Part shown: one piece after another, positions 24,704-33,332 of the stretch
Layout of the letters: each line of letters begins with the position of its first letter
How positions within the stretch are numbered: the first letter of the stretch is position 1
Source of the DNA: Nesterenkonia sphaerica
GTDB lineage: Bacteria > Actinomycetota > Actinomycetes > Actinomycetales > Micrococcaceae
Assembly: GCF_005771565.1 (NCBI RefSeq)
Contig: NZ_VAWA01000002.1
Span: forward strand, 124,001 to 188,000
DNA length: 64,000 bases
Direction: 5' to 3'
The notes under the pieces: model-generated
The model's database searches: none
What the model saw: the letters and a program-made list of their open reading frames with translations, nothing else
Told to the model about the DNA's origin: nothing
Translations under genes and position numbers: made by a program

Positions 24704-25734
24704 GTATCAGTGCCACCGCTGGCGCATTGCACCTGAGGCACATCAGCCACAGCTACGGCCAGCATGAGGTGCTGCACGACGTCACGCTGACCTGTCCGGC
24801 CGGAACCTCCACCGCCATTGTCGGCCCCTCGGGCTCGGGTAAGACATCACTGCTGCGCATTGTGGCTGGCTTTCTGCGCCCCGATGCTGGCACCGTGCAG
24901 CTGGATGAGGCGGACATCACCGCCAAACCGGCCCACCGTCGCTCCATCGGGCTCGTGGCGCAGGACGGCGGCCTCTTCCCCCACCTCAGCGTTGGCGGCA
25001 ATGTCTCCTTCGGCCTGCCGCGGTCTCAGCGGACCCGGGAACGTGTGGCGGAGCTGCTCGACCTGGTGAGCCTGCCGGAGGACTACGCGAACCGCCGTCC
25101 GGACCAGCTCTCCGGGGGCCAGCAACAGCGGGTCGCCCTGGCCCGGGCCCTGGGCCGCAGTCCGCAGATCATTCTGCTTGACGAACCGTTCTCCGCCCTG
25201 GACGCCGGGCTGCGCGAACGGACCCGCAAAGCCGTGCAGCGCGTGCTGCGCTCCACCGGGACCACCGCCCTGCTGGTGACCCATGATCAGGATGAGGCAC
25301 TGTCCTTCGCCGACACCGTCGCCGTGCTCCAGGACGGCACCCTCCGGCAGGCCGGAGCCCCGGAGGACATCTATGCCCTCCCCGCCGACCTCGGCACCGC
25401 TCAGTTCCTCGGTGAGGCCGTGGTCCTGGAATCCTATGTCTCGAAGGGGTCAGCGGAGTGTTCCCTGGGCACCGTCCCGCTGCGCAACGAGGCACCCACA
25501 GGGTTCGCCAGTCTCCTGCTGCGCCCGGAGCAGATCGCGGTCAAGGCGCCGGGCCAGGGAGTGCTGGGGCTGGTCCTGGACGCTGATTACTTCGGCCATG
25601 ACACCACCGCCCTGGTGCGGATCCACGGCCGCGAGGAGGAAGTGCTGGTCCGGCAGCTCAATGCTGAGCCGCTAGAGGTGGGCGAGACTGTGGGGCTGCA
25701 GGTGACCGGTACCGGGGTGGCCTACCCGCCATAG
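24700..25734 (+). CDS. Iron ABC transporter ATP-binding protein (FbpC-like)
   Basis: This 344-aa ABC ATPase energises the upstream permease. Walker A is GPSGSGKT (about residue 40), the Q-loop AQDGG near 87, the signature LSGGQQQR near 135, Walker B IILLDEP near 155, and the H-loop LLVTHDQDEA near 190. The last 110 residues form the TOBE-like regulatory domain usual in the FbpC/PotA group. GTG 24700 follows GGAGGAAA and overlaps the permease stop by 4 bp. An in-frame GTG at 24664 would put 12 extra residues inside the permease gene and is less likely. Confidence 0.93.
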   Translation: MSISATAGALHLRHISHSYGQHEVLHDVTLTCPAGTSTAIVGPSGSGKTSLLRIVAGFLRPDAGTVQLDEADITAKPAHRRSIGLVAQDGGLFPHLSVGGNVSFGLPRSQRTRERVAELLDLVSLPEDYANRRPDQLSGGQQQRVALARALGRSPQIILLDEPFSALDAGLRERTRKAVQRVLRSTGTTALLVTHDQDEALSFADTVAVLQDGTLRQAGAPEDIYALPADLGTAQFLGEAVVLESYVSKGSAECSLGTVPLRNEAPTGFASLLLRPEQIAVKAPGQGVLGLVLDADYFGHDTTALVRIHGREEEVLVRQLNAEPLEVGETVGLQVTGTGVAYPP

Positions 25735-25777
25735 TTCCGCCGGCCTCCCGCACAAGCCGCTGAGGAGGTCGACGGGC

Positions 25778-25783
25778 TATATT
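25778..25783 (+). promoter_or_regulatory. Probable -10 box of the DUF418-like gene (leaderless)
   Basis: TATATT ends 7 nt before the ATG at 25791. AGGAGG at 25763-25768 is 22 nt from this ATG and 13 nt from an in-frame TTG at 25782, so neither fits it well. Confidence 0.45.
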
Positions 25784-25790
25784 GTCCCCG

Positions 25791-26858
25791 ATGACCCAAC
25801 TGGAGAAGCCTGCACAGGGAGCGTCCACAGCTCGCCTGACCGCCCTTGACGCGACCCGTGCCCTGGCAATCTTCGGCATGATCATTGTCAATGTGGGCTC
25901 TGCGGAATCCGGTGGTGTACCAGCACTGATCGTGACGCTGCTCCACGGCCGGGCGGCCATCCTGTTTATCGTCCTCGCCGGGGTGGGAGTCACCATCCTG
26001 GGCGCCAGTCTCCGAGCGAAGTCCGCACCGCTGGGCCGGAATCTGGGGTGGCGGGCCGCAGTGCTGCTGGTTCTGGGCCTGGCACTGCAGCAGCTGCCCA
26101 CGGGGGTCAATGTCATATTGATGCTCTACGCAGCGCTGTTCGTCACTGCACTGGCGGCGCTTCGACTGCCGACTGGGTGGCTGCTGAGCGCGGCTGCGGT
26201 GATGACCGTATTGGGTCCGGTGATCTATATCTGGCTGCACAGCGTGTTGGATCTGCAGGGAGATGCTGCGGCAGTGGGCCGGCCCCCGCTGGATTCGGCG
26301 ACGTCGATCCTGCTCACCGGTCCCTACCCCCTGATTGTGTGGGTGGCTCCCTTCTTGTTCGGCATGTGGCTGGGGCGGCTGGATCTGCGCAGCACAGCGG
26401 TGCACCGGCTCCTCATTCTCTCCGGGGCACTCACCGCACTCGTGTGCACCCTCGTCTCCGGGATACTGATCTGGCTGATGGGGGAGCCTGACCCCGATCA
26501 GATTGCCGCAGACCATCTGCTGCTGGCCGCCGGACATTCTCAGATGCCGCTGTGGCTGATCTCCGCTGTGGGCACTGCCGTACTGGCGATCGGTCTGCTG
26601 CTGGTGGTGACCCCGCGGCTTGGCCGGGCGGCGCATCCGCTCATTGTGACCGGCCAGTTGGCCCTGACCGCCTACTGTCTGCACCTGGTCGCCATCGCCG
26701 CACTGGTCCGGCCGGCCTCTGACAATCCGCACCGTGGCCTGCTGGTCAGCGGCGCCATCATCGCAATGATCACCGTGGTGTGTATTGTGTGGCGGGCGTT
26801 CGCCACACGCGGCCCCCTCGAAATTCTGCTCCGACTGCCAAACGTTCTCAAGAGGTGA
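25791..26858 (+). CDS. DUF418/HGSNAT-like polytopic membrane protein
   Basis: This 355-aa protein has about nine to ten hydrophobic helices. The opening RLTALDATRALAIFGMIIVN followed by LLHGRAAILFIVLAGVG is the signature shared by DUF418 and the heparan-glucosaminide acetyltransferase-like (DUF1624) membrane acyltransferases. The later part (TGQLALTAYCLHLVAIAAL) is DUF418-like. An acyl transfer or export role is plausible but not demonstrated for the group. The start is taken at ATG 25791 from the -10 spacing; TTG 25782 would add three residues. Its TGA overlaps the ATG of the gamma-glutamyltransferase gene by 1 bp, so the two are coupled. Confidence 0.75.
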   Translation: MTQLEKPAQGASTARLTALDATRALAIFGMIIVNVGSAESGGVPALIVTLLHGRAAILFIVLAGVGVTILGASLRAKSAPLGRNLGWRAAVLLVLGLALQQLPTGVNVILMLYAALFVTALAALRLPTGWLLSAAAVMTVLGPVIYIWLHSVLDLQGDAAAVGRPPLDSATSILLTGPYPLIVWVAPFLFGMWLGRLDLRSTAVHRLLILSGALTALVCTLVSGILIWLMGEPDPDQIAADHLLLAAGHSQMPLWLISAVGTAVLAIGLLLVVTPRLGRAAHPLIVTGQLALTAYCLHLVAIAALVRPASDNPHRGLLVSGAIIAMITVVCIVWRAFATRGPLEILLRLPNVLKR

Positions 26859-28564
26859 TGACACTGACACCCACAACATCTTCCGTGCTGACTCCGCTGA
26901 CGGCGGTGTGCCTGCTGGCGGCCTCGTGCGGCATCGTGGAGGACGAGCCCAGCCCGCCAGCGACCACAGAAGCGGAGCCCACTGAACAGGCTCCGGAGGA
27001 GCCCACCGACGACGCCCCGGAAGAGACAGCCCAGCCAGAGCCCGACCAGCCCGACCAGGATGAGGCTGCCAGGCTGCAGGGGCACGGTATCAGTGCAGGC
27101 CATGAACAGGCGGTCGACGCCGCTGAAGAGATCCTGGATCAGGGCGGCAATGCCGTCGACGCCACCATCGCCGCAGCCTTTGCTATCGGTGTGCTGGAGC
27201 CCGTGGCCTCCGGTATCGGGGGAGGGGGCTCAGTCATCATCGCTGGCCCAGACGACGAACCGATCTTCTACGACTACCGAGAAGTGGTCAACACCAGCGG
27301 CGACATCCCCGCCTCAGGCACCGGGGTGCCCGGCTTCGTCGCCGGCATGGGCCAGCTGCACCAGGACTATGGGGATCTGGAGTGGGAGCAGGTGATGGCG
27401 CCGGCAATCGAACTTGCGGGGGAGGGGTTCACGGTCTCTGAGTACCTCAGTGAACGCATAGAGTCCGGCGCTGGCCCCGATCATCTGGCCGACCTGGAGG
27501 TGTTCTACCCGGATGGTGACCCCCTCGGCGCCTCTGAGACGCTGGTTCAGCCGGAATTGGAGCAGACACTGCAGCGTCTGGCCGAGGTCGGTTGGGAGGA
27601 CTTCTATACTGGTCAGCTCGCCGAGTCACTCGCCGATCAGGTCCGGGGTGTCGACGAGGAATCCCTAGCGGAGTACGAGGTCGCCACCTCCGAACCGGTG
27701 ATGGGCGAGTTCGGCGAATACCAGGTGGTGTCTGCGCCGCCGCCACTGCCCGGCGCGGCCCTGATCCAGATGCTGCAGATCGCCGAAGCGGACGGTGTCG
27801 AGAGCATGGCTGCGGACTCCGCGGAATACATCGATGCTCAGTCCCGGGCGTGGAGCGCGGCAGAAGAGACCATCCTCAACGATCTCGGCGACCCTGTGGC
27901 AGTGGACGTCCCCGTGGAGGAGCTCACCGACCCCCGCGCTAACGCACAGCTCCAGCCGGAAGGGCCCTCCGGGCAGCCACAGGCAGCATCCGGCGGTCCT
28001 GAGGCCTCCGCTCATGCCAACACCACTCATATCTCGGCAGTCGATGAGGCGGGGCTCACGGTCTCCATGACCAACACGGTCACGGATTTCTGGGGCTCGG
28101 GGCAGGAAGTGGACGGCTACTTCCTCAACAACGCGCTGAAACGGTTCTCGGACATCGACTCACCAGCCAACCAGCCCGAACCGGGCCGGCGGACGGTGAC
28201 GTGGTCCAACCCCACTATGGTCCTGAATCAGGACGCGCTGCCAGTGATGGCCATAGGCACTCCGGGGGGCATGCAGATCCTGCCGGCGCTGGGCACGGTC
28301 CTGTCGCAGTGGGCGCTGCAGGGCAGCGACCTGCAGGCCGCAGTGGAATCTCCCCGCTTCCGAGCAGAGGAGAGCCAGCTGTTCCTCGAGGAAGGTCAGC
28401 CGGGAGCGCTGCGCGATGACCTGGAGGACCTCGGGTGGAGCATCGAAGAGTGGCCCCCGTCCAGCTTCGGCTCCGTCCAGGCGCTGGTGATCGACCACGA
28501 TTCCGGCACCATCAGCGGCGCTGACGACCCCCGCCGCGACGGCACCCACCGCGTCATCGACTGA
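26858..28564 (+). CDS. ggt: Gamma-glutamyltranspeptidase lipoprotein
   Basis: This 568-aa gamma-glutamyltransferase cleaves glutathione or gamma-glutamyl peptides and self-processes into two subunits. A lipoprotein signal with LLAASC (Cys near residue 21) predicts attachment to the outer membrane face, followed by an acidic Pro/Glu-rich spacer (about 25-68). Conserved blocks are GGNAVDATIAAAFAIG, GIGGGGSVII, the nucleophile Thr389 in NTTHISAVDEAGL, and GTPGGMQILPALGTVLSQW. ATG 26858 is preceded by AAGAGG and overlaps the upstream stop by 1 nt. Because many actinobacteria lack glutathione, its natural substrate may be gamma-glutamyl peptides or mycothiol-type adducts; that is inference. Confidence 0.9.
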   Translation: MTLTPTTSSVLTPLTAVCLLAASCGIVEDEPSPPATTEAEPTEQAPEEPTDDAPEETAQPEPDQPDQDEAARLQGHGISAGHEQAVDAAEEILDQGGNAVDATIAAAFAIGVLEPVASGIGGGGSVIIAGPDDEPIFYDYREVVNTSGDIPASGTGVPGFVAGMGQLHQDYGDLEWEQVMAPAIELAGEGFTVSEYLSERIESGAGPDHLADLEVFYPDGDPLGASETLVQPELEQTLQRLAEVGWEDFYTGQLAESLADQVRGVDEESLAEYEVATSEPVMGEFGEYQVVSAPPPLPGAALIQMLQIAEADGVESMAADSAEYIDAQSRAWSAAEETILNDLGDPVAVDVPVEELTDPRANAQLQPEGPSGQPQAASGGPEASAHANTTHISAVDEAGLTVSMTNTVTDFWGSGQEVDGYFLNNALKRFSDIDSPANQPEPGRRTVTWSNPTMVLNQDALPVMAIGTPGGMQILPALGTVLSQWALQGSDLQAAVESPRFRAEESQLFLEEGQPGALRDDLEDLGWSIEEWPPSSFGSVQALVIDHDSGTISGADDPRRDGTHRVID

Positions 28565-28571
28565 TACCGTA

Positions 28572-28648
28572 AGTCCTCAGCACGGGGTGCGCCGAGGCGC
28601 TGAGAACACACCCGTTGAACCTGTCACGTTAGTACGTACGAAGGGACT
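28572..28648 (+). promoter_or_regulatory. TPP riboswitch (THI element)
   Basis: The leader shows the conserved THI-box order: CGGGGTGC, GCTGAGA, ACCCGTTGAACCTG and CGAAGGGA. The P1 helix closes with AGTCC (28572-28576) against GGACT (28644-28648). The AAGGGA in the 3' strand doubles as the ribosome-binding site of thiD, whose ATG is at 28653, so ligand binding should block translation. Confidence 0.93.
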
Positions 28649-28652
28649 GCGC

Positions 28653-29471
28653 ATGGGGATACCCAACATCTTGTCGATCGCGGGGACCGACCCCACCGGC
28701 GGCGCCGGGATACAGGCGGACCTGAAGTCTTTCGCCGCCCATGGGGGTTACGGCATGTGTGTGGTCACTGCCCTGGTGGCGCAGAATACCCAGGGTGTAC
28801 GGGCCATTCACGCCCCGCCGGTGGACTTTCTGCTCGCCCAGCTGGAGGCCGTCAGCGATGACGTCACCATCCACGCGGCCAAGACCGGGATGTTGGGCAC
28901 AGAAGAGATCATCGACACCGTCTCACGGTGGTGGGACTCGACCTTCGCCGACGGCGGTGCGCCCACACTGGTGGTGGACCCGGTGATGGTCGCCACCAGC
29001 GGGGACCGACTGCTCAACAGCGACGCCGAATCGTCCCTCATCGACTTCCTCCACCGGGCGGACCTGGTCACGCCGAATGTTCCTGAACTGGCCATCCTGG
29101 CAGCAGCAGAGCCGGCGTCGTCGTCTGCTGAGCTGCTGCGGCAAGCCCAACGTGTCGCCGACGCCCACCAAACGGTGGTGCTGGCCAAGGGCGGGCACAT
29201 GTCCGGACCACAGGTGACTGACAGCCTGGTGTTCCCGCTTCAGGGTGGCCGCCGGCCGGAAGCCTACTCGGTGGCCACTGAGCGGATCGAGACCACCAAT
29301 ACCCACGGCACCGGCTGCTCCGTCTCCGCTGCCTTCGCCACGCTGCGCGCTCGGGGGCTGAGCTGGCAGGCCAGCTTGGACGCGGTGAAAGACTGGATGC
29401 AGCGGGCGCTGTACGGCGCAGCGCAGCTGAATGTGGGACACGGCAACGGCCCCATCAACCACTTCCCGTGA
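28653..29471 (+). CDS. thiD: Hydroxymethylpyrimidine/phosphomethylpyrimidine kinase
   Basis: ThiD phosphorylates HMP and HMP-phosphate to HMP-PP for thiamine synthesis or salvage. The 272-aa ribokinase-fold protein shows the N-terminal SIAGTDPTGGAGIQADLK with the HMP-binding AAHGGYG, VVDPVMVATSG near 105, VLAKGGHM near 175, and the anion hole THGTGCSVSAAFA near 216. It has no fused ThiE or TenA domain. It follows a TPP riboswitch directly and no other thiamine gene is adjacent. The start is ATG 28653 since the longer frame from 28587 is riboswitch sequence. It converges on the alarmone synthetase gene with a 12-bp gap. Confidence 0.95.
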   Translation: MGIPNILSIAGTDPTGGAGIQADLKSFAAHGGYGMCVVTALVAQNTQGVRAIHAPPVDFLLAQLEAVSDDVTIHAAKTGMLGTEEIIDTVSRWWDSTFADGGAPTLVVDPVMVATSGDRLLNSDAESSLIDFLHRADLVTPNVPELAILAAAEPASSSAELLRQAQRVADAHQTVVLAKGGHMSGPQVTDSLVFPLQGGRRPEAYSVATERIETTNTHGTGCSVSAAFATLRARGLSWQASLDAVKDWMQRALYGAAQLNVGHGNGPINHFP

Positions 29472-29483
29472 CGCTGGCAGACC

Positions 29484-30392
29484 TCAGTTGCTGCGCTTCT
29501 GCGCCTGCTGCCAGGTGAAGACCGGCGGCTCCGGACCTACTGGACCCGTCGCGTCGTCGCTTCCACGGAACCAATGCGCCGGATCGGGACGGTCAGCCGG
29601 GGTCGGGCCGGTGGCACCCTGCCCGGAGGCCGGCGCCTGCTCCCGCAGAGCGGTGACCTTATCCCGGATCTCTGCCATCTGGGTGTCCAGAGCGGCAGCC
29701 TGAACGGCGGCATCGCGCAGCTCGTCGAGAATGTCGGAGGGGACCTCACCGTCATAGGTGTAGTAGATCTTGTGCTCCAAAGAGGCCCAGAAGTCCATCG
29801 CGACAGTGCGGATCTGGACTTCCACGTAGACGAACTCAGTGCGGTTGGACAGGTAGACCGGCACCTGCAGAATCACGTGCAGGCTCTGATAGCCGTTGGG
29901 CTTGGGCCGGCGGATGTAGTCCTTGACCTCCACCACACGCAGATCCGGCTGGCTGCACAGCATCTCCGCCACCCAAAACGCATCGGAGACGAAGCTGGTG
30001 GTGATCCGGATCCCGGCGATGTCCCGGATGGAGTGCCGGATCCCCTCCAGCGTGGGTTCGCAGCCGTAGCGGCGAACCTTGTCCAGAATGCGCTCCAGCG
30101 ACTTCAACCGGTAGTTGACGTGCTCAATGGGGGAGTAGTCGCGGGTGTGCTCGAACTCCTCGCGCAACACATTGATCTTGGTCAGCACCTCGTCCATACC
30201 GAATTTGTAGTGCAGCTGAAACTCGGTGAGCTGGCGGCGGATCTCGGCCATCCGCTGTACGGCGTCCGGCTCACCGTGCTGCTGTGCGTTGGAGTTCAGC
30301 TGATCCAACAACTGCCGGTACACGGCTCCATCAGCCTGTCGGACCAGCTCGTCGGCGGGGATCTCCTCAGTCGGCGTCACGCCAGAGGACAT
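29484..30392 (-). CDS. Small (p)ppGpp synthetase (RelA/SpoT synthetase domain only)
   Basis: This 302-aa protein has a single RelA/SpoT nucleotidyltransferase domain and no HD hydrolase, TGS or ACT domain, which makes it a small alarmone synthetase of the RelP/RelQ kind, transferring pyrophosphate from ATP to GDP or GTP. Visible motifs are HYKFGMDEVLTKINVLREEF (about residue 65), DIAGIRI (about 130), RRPKPNGYQSLHVIL (about 170) and the QIRTVAMDFWASLEHKI block (about 200). The last 60 residues are variable and Pro/Ala-rich. ATG 30392 has GAGGAGAAA just upstream. It is divergent from glpD. Confidence 0.92.
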   Translation of the reverse strand: MSSGVTPTEEIPADELVRQADGAVYRQLLDQLNSNAQQHGEPDAVQRMAEIRRQLTEFQLHYKFGMDEVLTKINVLREEFEHTRDYSPIEHVNYRLKSLERILDKVRRYGCEPTLEGIRHSIRDIAGIRITTSFVSDAFWVAEMLCSQPDLRVVEVKDYIRRPKPNGYQSLHVILQVPVYLSNRTEFVYVEVQIRTVAMDFWASLEHKIYYTYDGEVPSDILDELRDAAVQAAALDTQMAEIRDKVTALREQAPASGQGATGPTPADRPDPAHWFRGSDDATGPVGPEPPVFTWQQAQKRSN

Positions 30393-30484
30393 AGCTTTCT
30401 CCTCGTGTACAAGGTAGGTGCAAGTCATACTTGTTCAATTCTTGAGTCTAGTCGGCGCATCTGGGAAGAGGCTAGAAGGTCACG

Positions 30485-30513
30485 ATTGGGTCACCCGGGA
30501 GGCCTTGTACCCT
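30485..30513 (+). promoter_or_regulatory. Candidate glpD promoter (leaderless)
   Basis: TTGGGT (30485-30490), a 17-nt spacer and TACCCT (30508-30513) precede the GTG at 30520 by 6 nt, placing transcription start at or near the start codon. Confidence 0.45.
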
Positions 30514-30519
30514 TGGAGT

Positions 30520-32289
30520 GTGAAGCCGAAGTCGCTCAATGCCGCCGCCCGCCAAGACGCACTCCACCGCCTGCGCGCCACCTCTGAACCCGGGGCGGAG
30601 CCCTTGGACGTCCTTGTGATCGGCGGAGGCGTGGTGGGCGCCTCAGCGGCATTCGACGCCGCCGGCCGAGGTCTGAACACTGGGCTGGTGGAGGCACGCG
30701 ACTTCGCGGAAGGCACCTCCTCCCGATCCTCGCAGCTGATCCACGGTGGGCTCCGATACCTTCAGATGCTGGACTTCAAACTAGTGGCTGAGGCGCTGCG
30801 CGAACGCGACCTGTTGCTGCGCAGACTGGCACCCCACCTGGTGCGCCCGCTGCCGTTCATCTTTCCGTTCACCACACCGGTGAAGGACCGAGCGTTCATC
30901 GGTTCCGGGGTGACGCTCTACGACACGCTGGCCTCCGGCTCCTCACGGCTGCGCGGTCACAAAGGACGCGCCGTGCCGTTCCACCGGCACCTGGGGCGCG
31001 CCGGGCTGCGCAAGCGTTTTGCGGGATTGGACGGGGAAAAATACCACGGCGCGTTGGAATACTATGACGCCCAAGTCGACGACGCCCGGCTGGTGCTGAC
31101 TCTTGCCCGCTCCGCACACAGCCTGGGAGCAGCAGTAGCCTCCCGCACGGAGGTGATCTCCTACCTCCGCGACGACGCCGGCAGCGCCCCGGAGGCCGAG
31201 CAGCGGGTCACCGGAGTCCGGATCCGGGACCGGCTCACCGGCGACGAGTCTGACGTCTACGCCAAAGAGATCATCTTGGCTGCGGGAGTCTGGAGCGGCG
31301 AGGCGCAGCAGTCTGCCCGGACCACCTCAGGGCTGCGCGTACTGGCGTCGAAGGGCATTCACATCACCGTCCCGCGGGAGCGCATCGCAGCCGAGGGCAC
31401 CGTCGGGGTGATCACCCAGACAGAGAAGTCTGTGCTGTTCCTGATCCCACTGCGTGACGTGTGGTCAATCGGCACCACCGACACCGCCTGGCGCGAGGCG
31501 GTCGACTCCCCAGCGGCCACAGGCTCAGATATCGACTACGTCCTGGAGCACGCAAATGCGGTGCTGGGGGAGAACCTGACGCGGGAGGATGTGCTGGCCA
31601 CCTGGGCTGGCCTGAGGCCATTGGTGCAGCCGGTCGAAACAGACGAATCCGCCTCGGCCAAAGTCTCCCGCGAACACACGGTGATTCAGCTGGCACCCGG
31701 GCTGACCGGCGTCGCCGGTGGCAAACTGACCACCTTCCGGGTGATGGCCGAGGATGTGGTGAATTTCGCCATCGAGGGCACGTTCCAAGACCGCGCCTCC
31801 ATCACTGAGGCCCTGCCGCTGCTGGGCGGGCAGGGGTACGGCGAATGGGCCGGCCGTGCCGAGGAACTTGCTCAGCGCTACGGGTGGGACGCCGAGCGGA
31901 CCGACCGGCTGTTGAATCGGTACGGATCGCTGCTCGGTGAGCTGATCGCGCTGATCGACGAGCAGCCGGACTTGGCCGAGCCGCTGCGTGGCGCTCCGTC
32001 ATACCTGCGCGCTGAGGTCGCCTATGCGGTTTCTGCGGAGGGGGCCTTGCACCTGGATGACATCATGGCCCGACGGACGCGCATGAACCACCAGTTCAGC
32101 GACCGCGGGCTGAGTGCAGTGCCGGAGATTCTGGAGATCGCAGCCCCCCGGCTCGGGTGGAGCCGCGAGCGTGCTGCGGCCGAGCAGGCCGCCTATACGG
32201 CCCACGTGGACGCTGTGCAACAGGCGGAACAGGTCACCGATGATGCAGTAGCCGCCAAGCTCATCGCGGCGCACCCGGCCGTCCCCTGA
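30520..32289 (+). CDS. glpD: Glycerol-3-phosphate dehydrogenase (FAD, aerobic)
   Basis: This membrane-associated flavoenzyme oxidises glycerol-3-phosphate to dihydroxyacetone phosphate and feeds electrons to quinone. The 589-aa length is normal. The FAD Rossmann motif VLVIGGGVVGASAAFDAAGR is near residue 27, followed by GTSSRSSQLIHGGLRYL near 66, the dehydrogenase core with SIGTTDTAWR near 313, and a C-terminal DAO_C helical domain (about 440-560). GTG 30520 fits both the family N-terminus and the -10 box 6 nt upstream. A longer frame from 30418 has no family support. No glpF or glpK is adjacent. Confidence 0.94.
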   Translation: MKPKSLNAAARQDALHRLRATSEPGAEPLDVLVIGGGVVGASAAFDAAGRGLNTGLVEARDFAEGTSSRSSQLIHGGLRYLQMLDFKLVAEALRERDLLLRRLAPHLVRPLPFIFPFTTPVKDRAFIGSGVTLYDTLASGSSRLRGHKGRAVPFHRHLGRAGLRKRFAGLDGEKYHGALEYYDAQVDDARLVLTLARSAHSLGAAVASRTEVISYLRDDAGSAPEAEQRVTGVRIRDRLTGDESDVYAKEIILAAGVWSGEAQQSARTTSGLRVLASKGIHITVPRERIAAEGTVGVITQTEKSVLFLIPLRDVWSIGTTDTAWREAVDSPAATGSDIDYVLEHANAVLGENLTREDVLATWAGLRPLVQPVETDESASAKVSREHTVIQLAPGLTGVAGGKLTTFRVMAEDVVNFAIEGTFQDRASITEALPLLGGQGYGEWAGRAEELAQRYGWDAERTDRLLNRYGSLLGELIALIDEQPDLAEPLRGAPSYLRAEVAYAVSAEGALHLDDIMARRTRMNHQFSDRGLSAVPEILEIAAPRLGWSRERAAAEQAAYTAHVDAVQQAEQVTDDAVAAKLIAAHPAVP

Positions 32290-32479
32290 GGCACCAGGAC
32301 CGGTGCGCTGCCCTAGCTCCCGCCCTCTGCGACACGCCGTAGCTGAAGTGGATTTTCGGACTGTACCTGTGGGATCAGCTGTGGAGAGTTGCTGGCCCAT
32401 CAGCCTGCATCCCCGTGGTGATGCCCCAGGCGCTCCACACCCCATTGTGCACAAGCGGTGGATAACTACATCGCTGTGA

Positions 32480-32527
32480 GTACAGCATCTAGTGGCTAAT
32501 GACTTACGCCGACACAAGATGTAGTAT
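32480..32527 (+). promoter_or_regulatory. Two NrdR boxes upstream of nrdH
   Basis: Two 16-bp sites, 32480-32495 (GTACAGCATCTAGTGG) and 32512-32527 (ACACAAGATGTAGTAT), resemble the NrdR consensus acaCwAtATaTwGtgt and are separated by exactly 16 bp, the usual spacing. TAGTAT (32522-32527) could be the -10 box, so NrdR would cover the promoter. The rest of the 322-bp gap 32290-32611 shows no gene. Confidence 0.75.
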
Positions 32528-32611
32528 TGAGGTGTAGCTACGGACCGGAACCGGAACTTAGCGACACAGATTTCCTGAGATGCGGAACTACACCCGAAGG
32601 GACCTTCCTCC

Positions 32612-32866
32612 ATGAGCGTCACCATCTACACCAAGCCCGCCTGCGTCCAGTGCAACGCCACCTATCGGGCGCTGGACAAGAATGGTGTCACGTACAAGAC
32701 GGTGGACATCTCTCAGGACTCCGAGGCCCTGGAGCGGGTCCGCGCCCTGGGCTACATGCAGGCCCCGGTGGTCATCACTGACTCCGACCACTGGTCAGGG
32801 TTCCGTCCGGACAAGATCTCGGAGCTTGCCAGCCAGGGCAGCGCCCCCCAGGCAGCAGTAGCCTGA
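32612..32866 (+). CDS. nrdH: NrdH glutaredoxin-like redoxin
   Basis: NrdH is the thioredoxin-reductase-dependent electron donor of class Ib ribonucleotide reductase. The 84-aa protein has the redox site CVQC at residues 11-14 (KPACVQCNATYRALD) and the C-terminal signature WSGFRPDKI found in NrdH proteins. GAAGGGA lies about 10 nt before the ATG. It is the first gene of the nrdHIEF operon behind two NrdR boxes. Confidence 0.97.
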   Translation: MSVTIYTKPACVQCNATYRALDKNGVTYKTVDISQDSEALERVRALGYMQAPVVITDSDHWSGFRPDKISELASQGSAPQAAVA

Positions 32867-32894
32867 CAAACCCTCGCAGTGAGGAGGGCAACCA

Positions 32895-33332
32895 ATGCGC
32901 ACCTCAGCACAGCTGATCTACTTCTCCTCGGTGTCGAACAACACGCACCGCTTCGTGGAGAAGCTGGGTCTTCCCGAGGAAGCAACGGCTCGGCTTCCAC
33001 TGCACACACACAGTGAGACGCTGTACGCCACTGAACCATTCGTGCTCATGCTTCCCACCTATGGTGCTGACGGCGGCCATGGGTCGGTGCCGAAGCAGGT
33101 GATCAAGTTCCTCAACGTCGCGTCCAACCGGGCGCTGCTACGGGGTGTCATCGGTGCTGGCAACACGAATTTTCATGACAGCTACTGCATAGCTGGCGAC
33201 ATCGTCGCTCAAAAATGCAAGGTTCCACACCTGTACAGGTTCGAGCTGATGGGCACCCAAGAGGACGTGTCCAAAGTCCACAAGGGATTGGAAGAGTTTT
33301 GGAAACAGCAGTCAAGCCTCGCAGCCGCGTAG
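32895..33332 (+). CDS. nrdI: NrdI flavodoxin-like protein
   Basis: NrdI is an FMN protein that supplies the oxidant for assembling the dimanganese-tyrosyl radical cofactor of NrdF. The 145-aa product shows the phosphate-binding loop [14 protein letters not shown] at the N-terminus, [19 protein letters not shown] near residue 55, and the conserved [16 protein letters not shown] near 92. Its 3' end probably overlaps the start of nrdE. Confidence 0.96.
   Translation: MRTSAQLIYFSSVSNNTHRFVEKLGLPEEATARLPLHTHSETLYATEPFVLMLPTYGADGGHGSVPKQVIKFLNVASNRALLRGVIGAGNTNFHDSYCIAGDIVAQKCKVPHLYRFELMGTQEDVSKVHKGLEEFWKQQSSLAAA

Noticed and set aside
25722-26879. Long minus-strand frame of 385 codons opposite the DUF418-like gene
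   Set aside because: It is an antisense shadow caused by GC-rich third positions; composition is Gln/His/Arg-rich with no recognisable domain, while the plus strand has a clear membrane protein.
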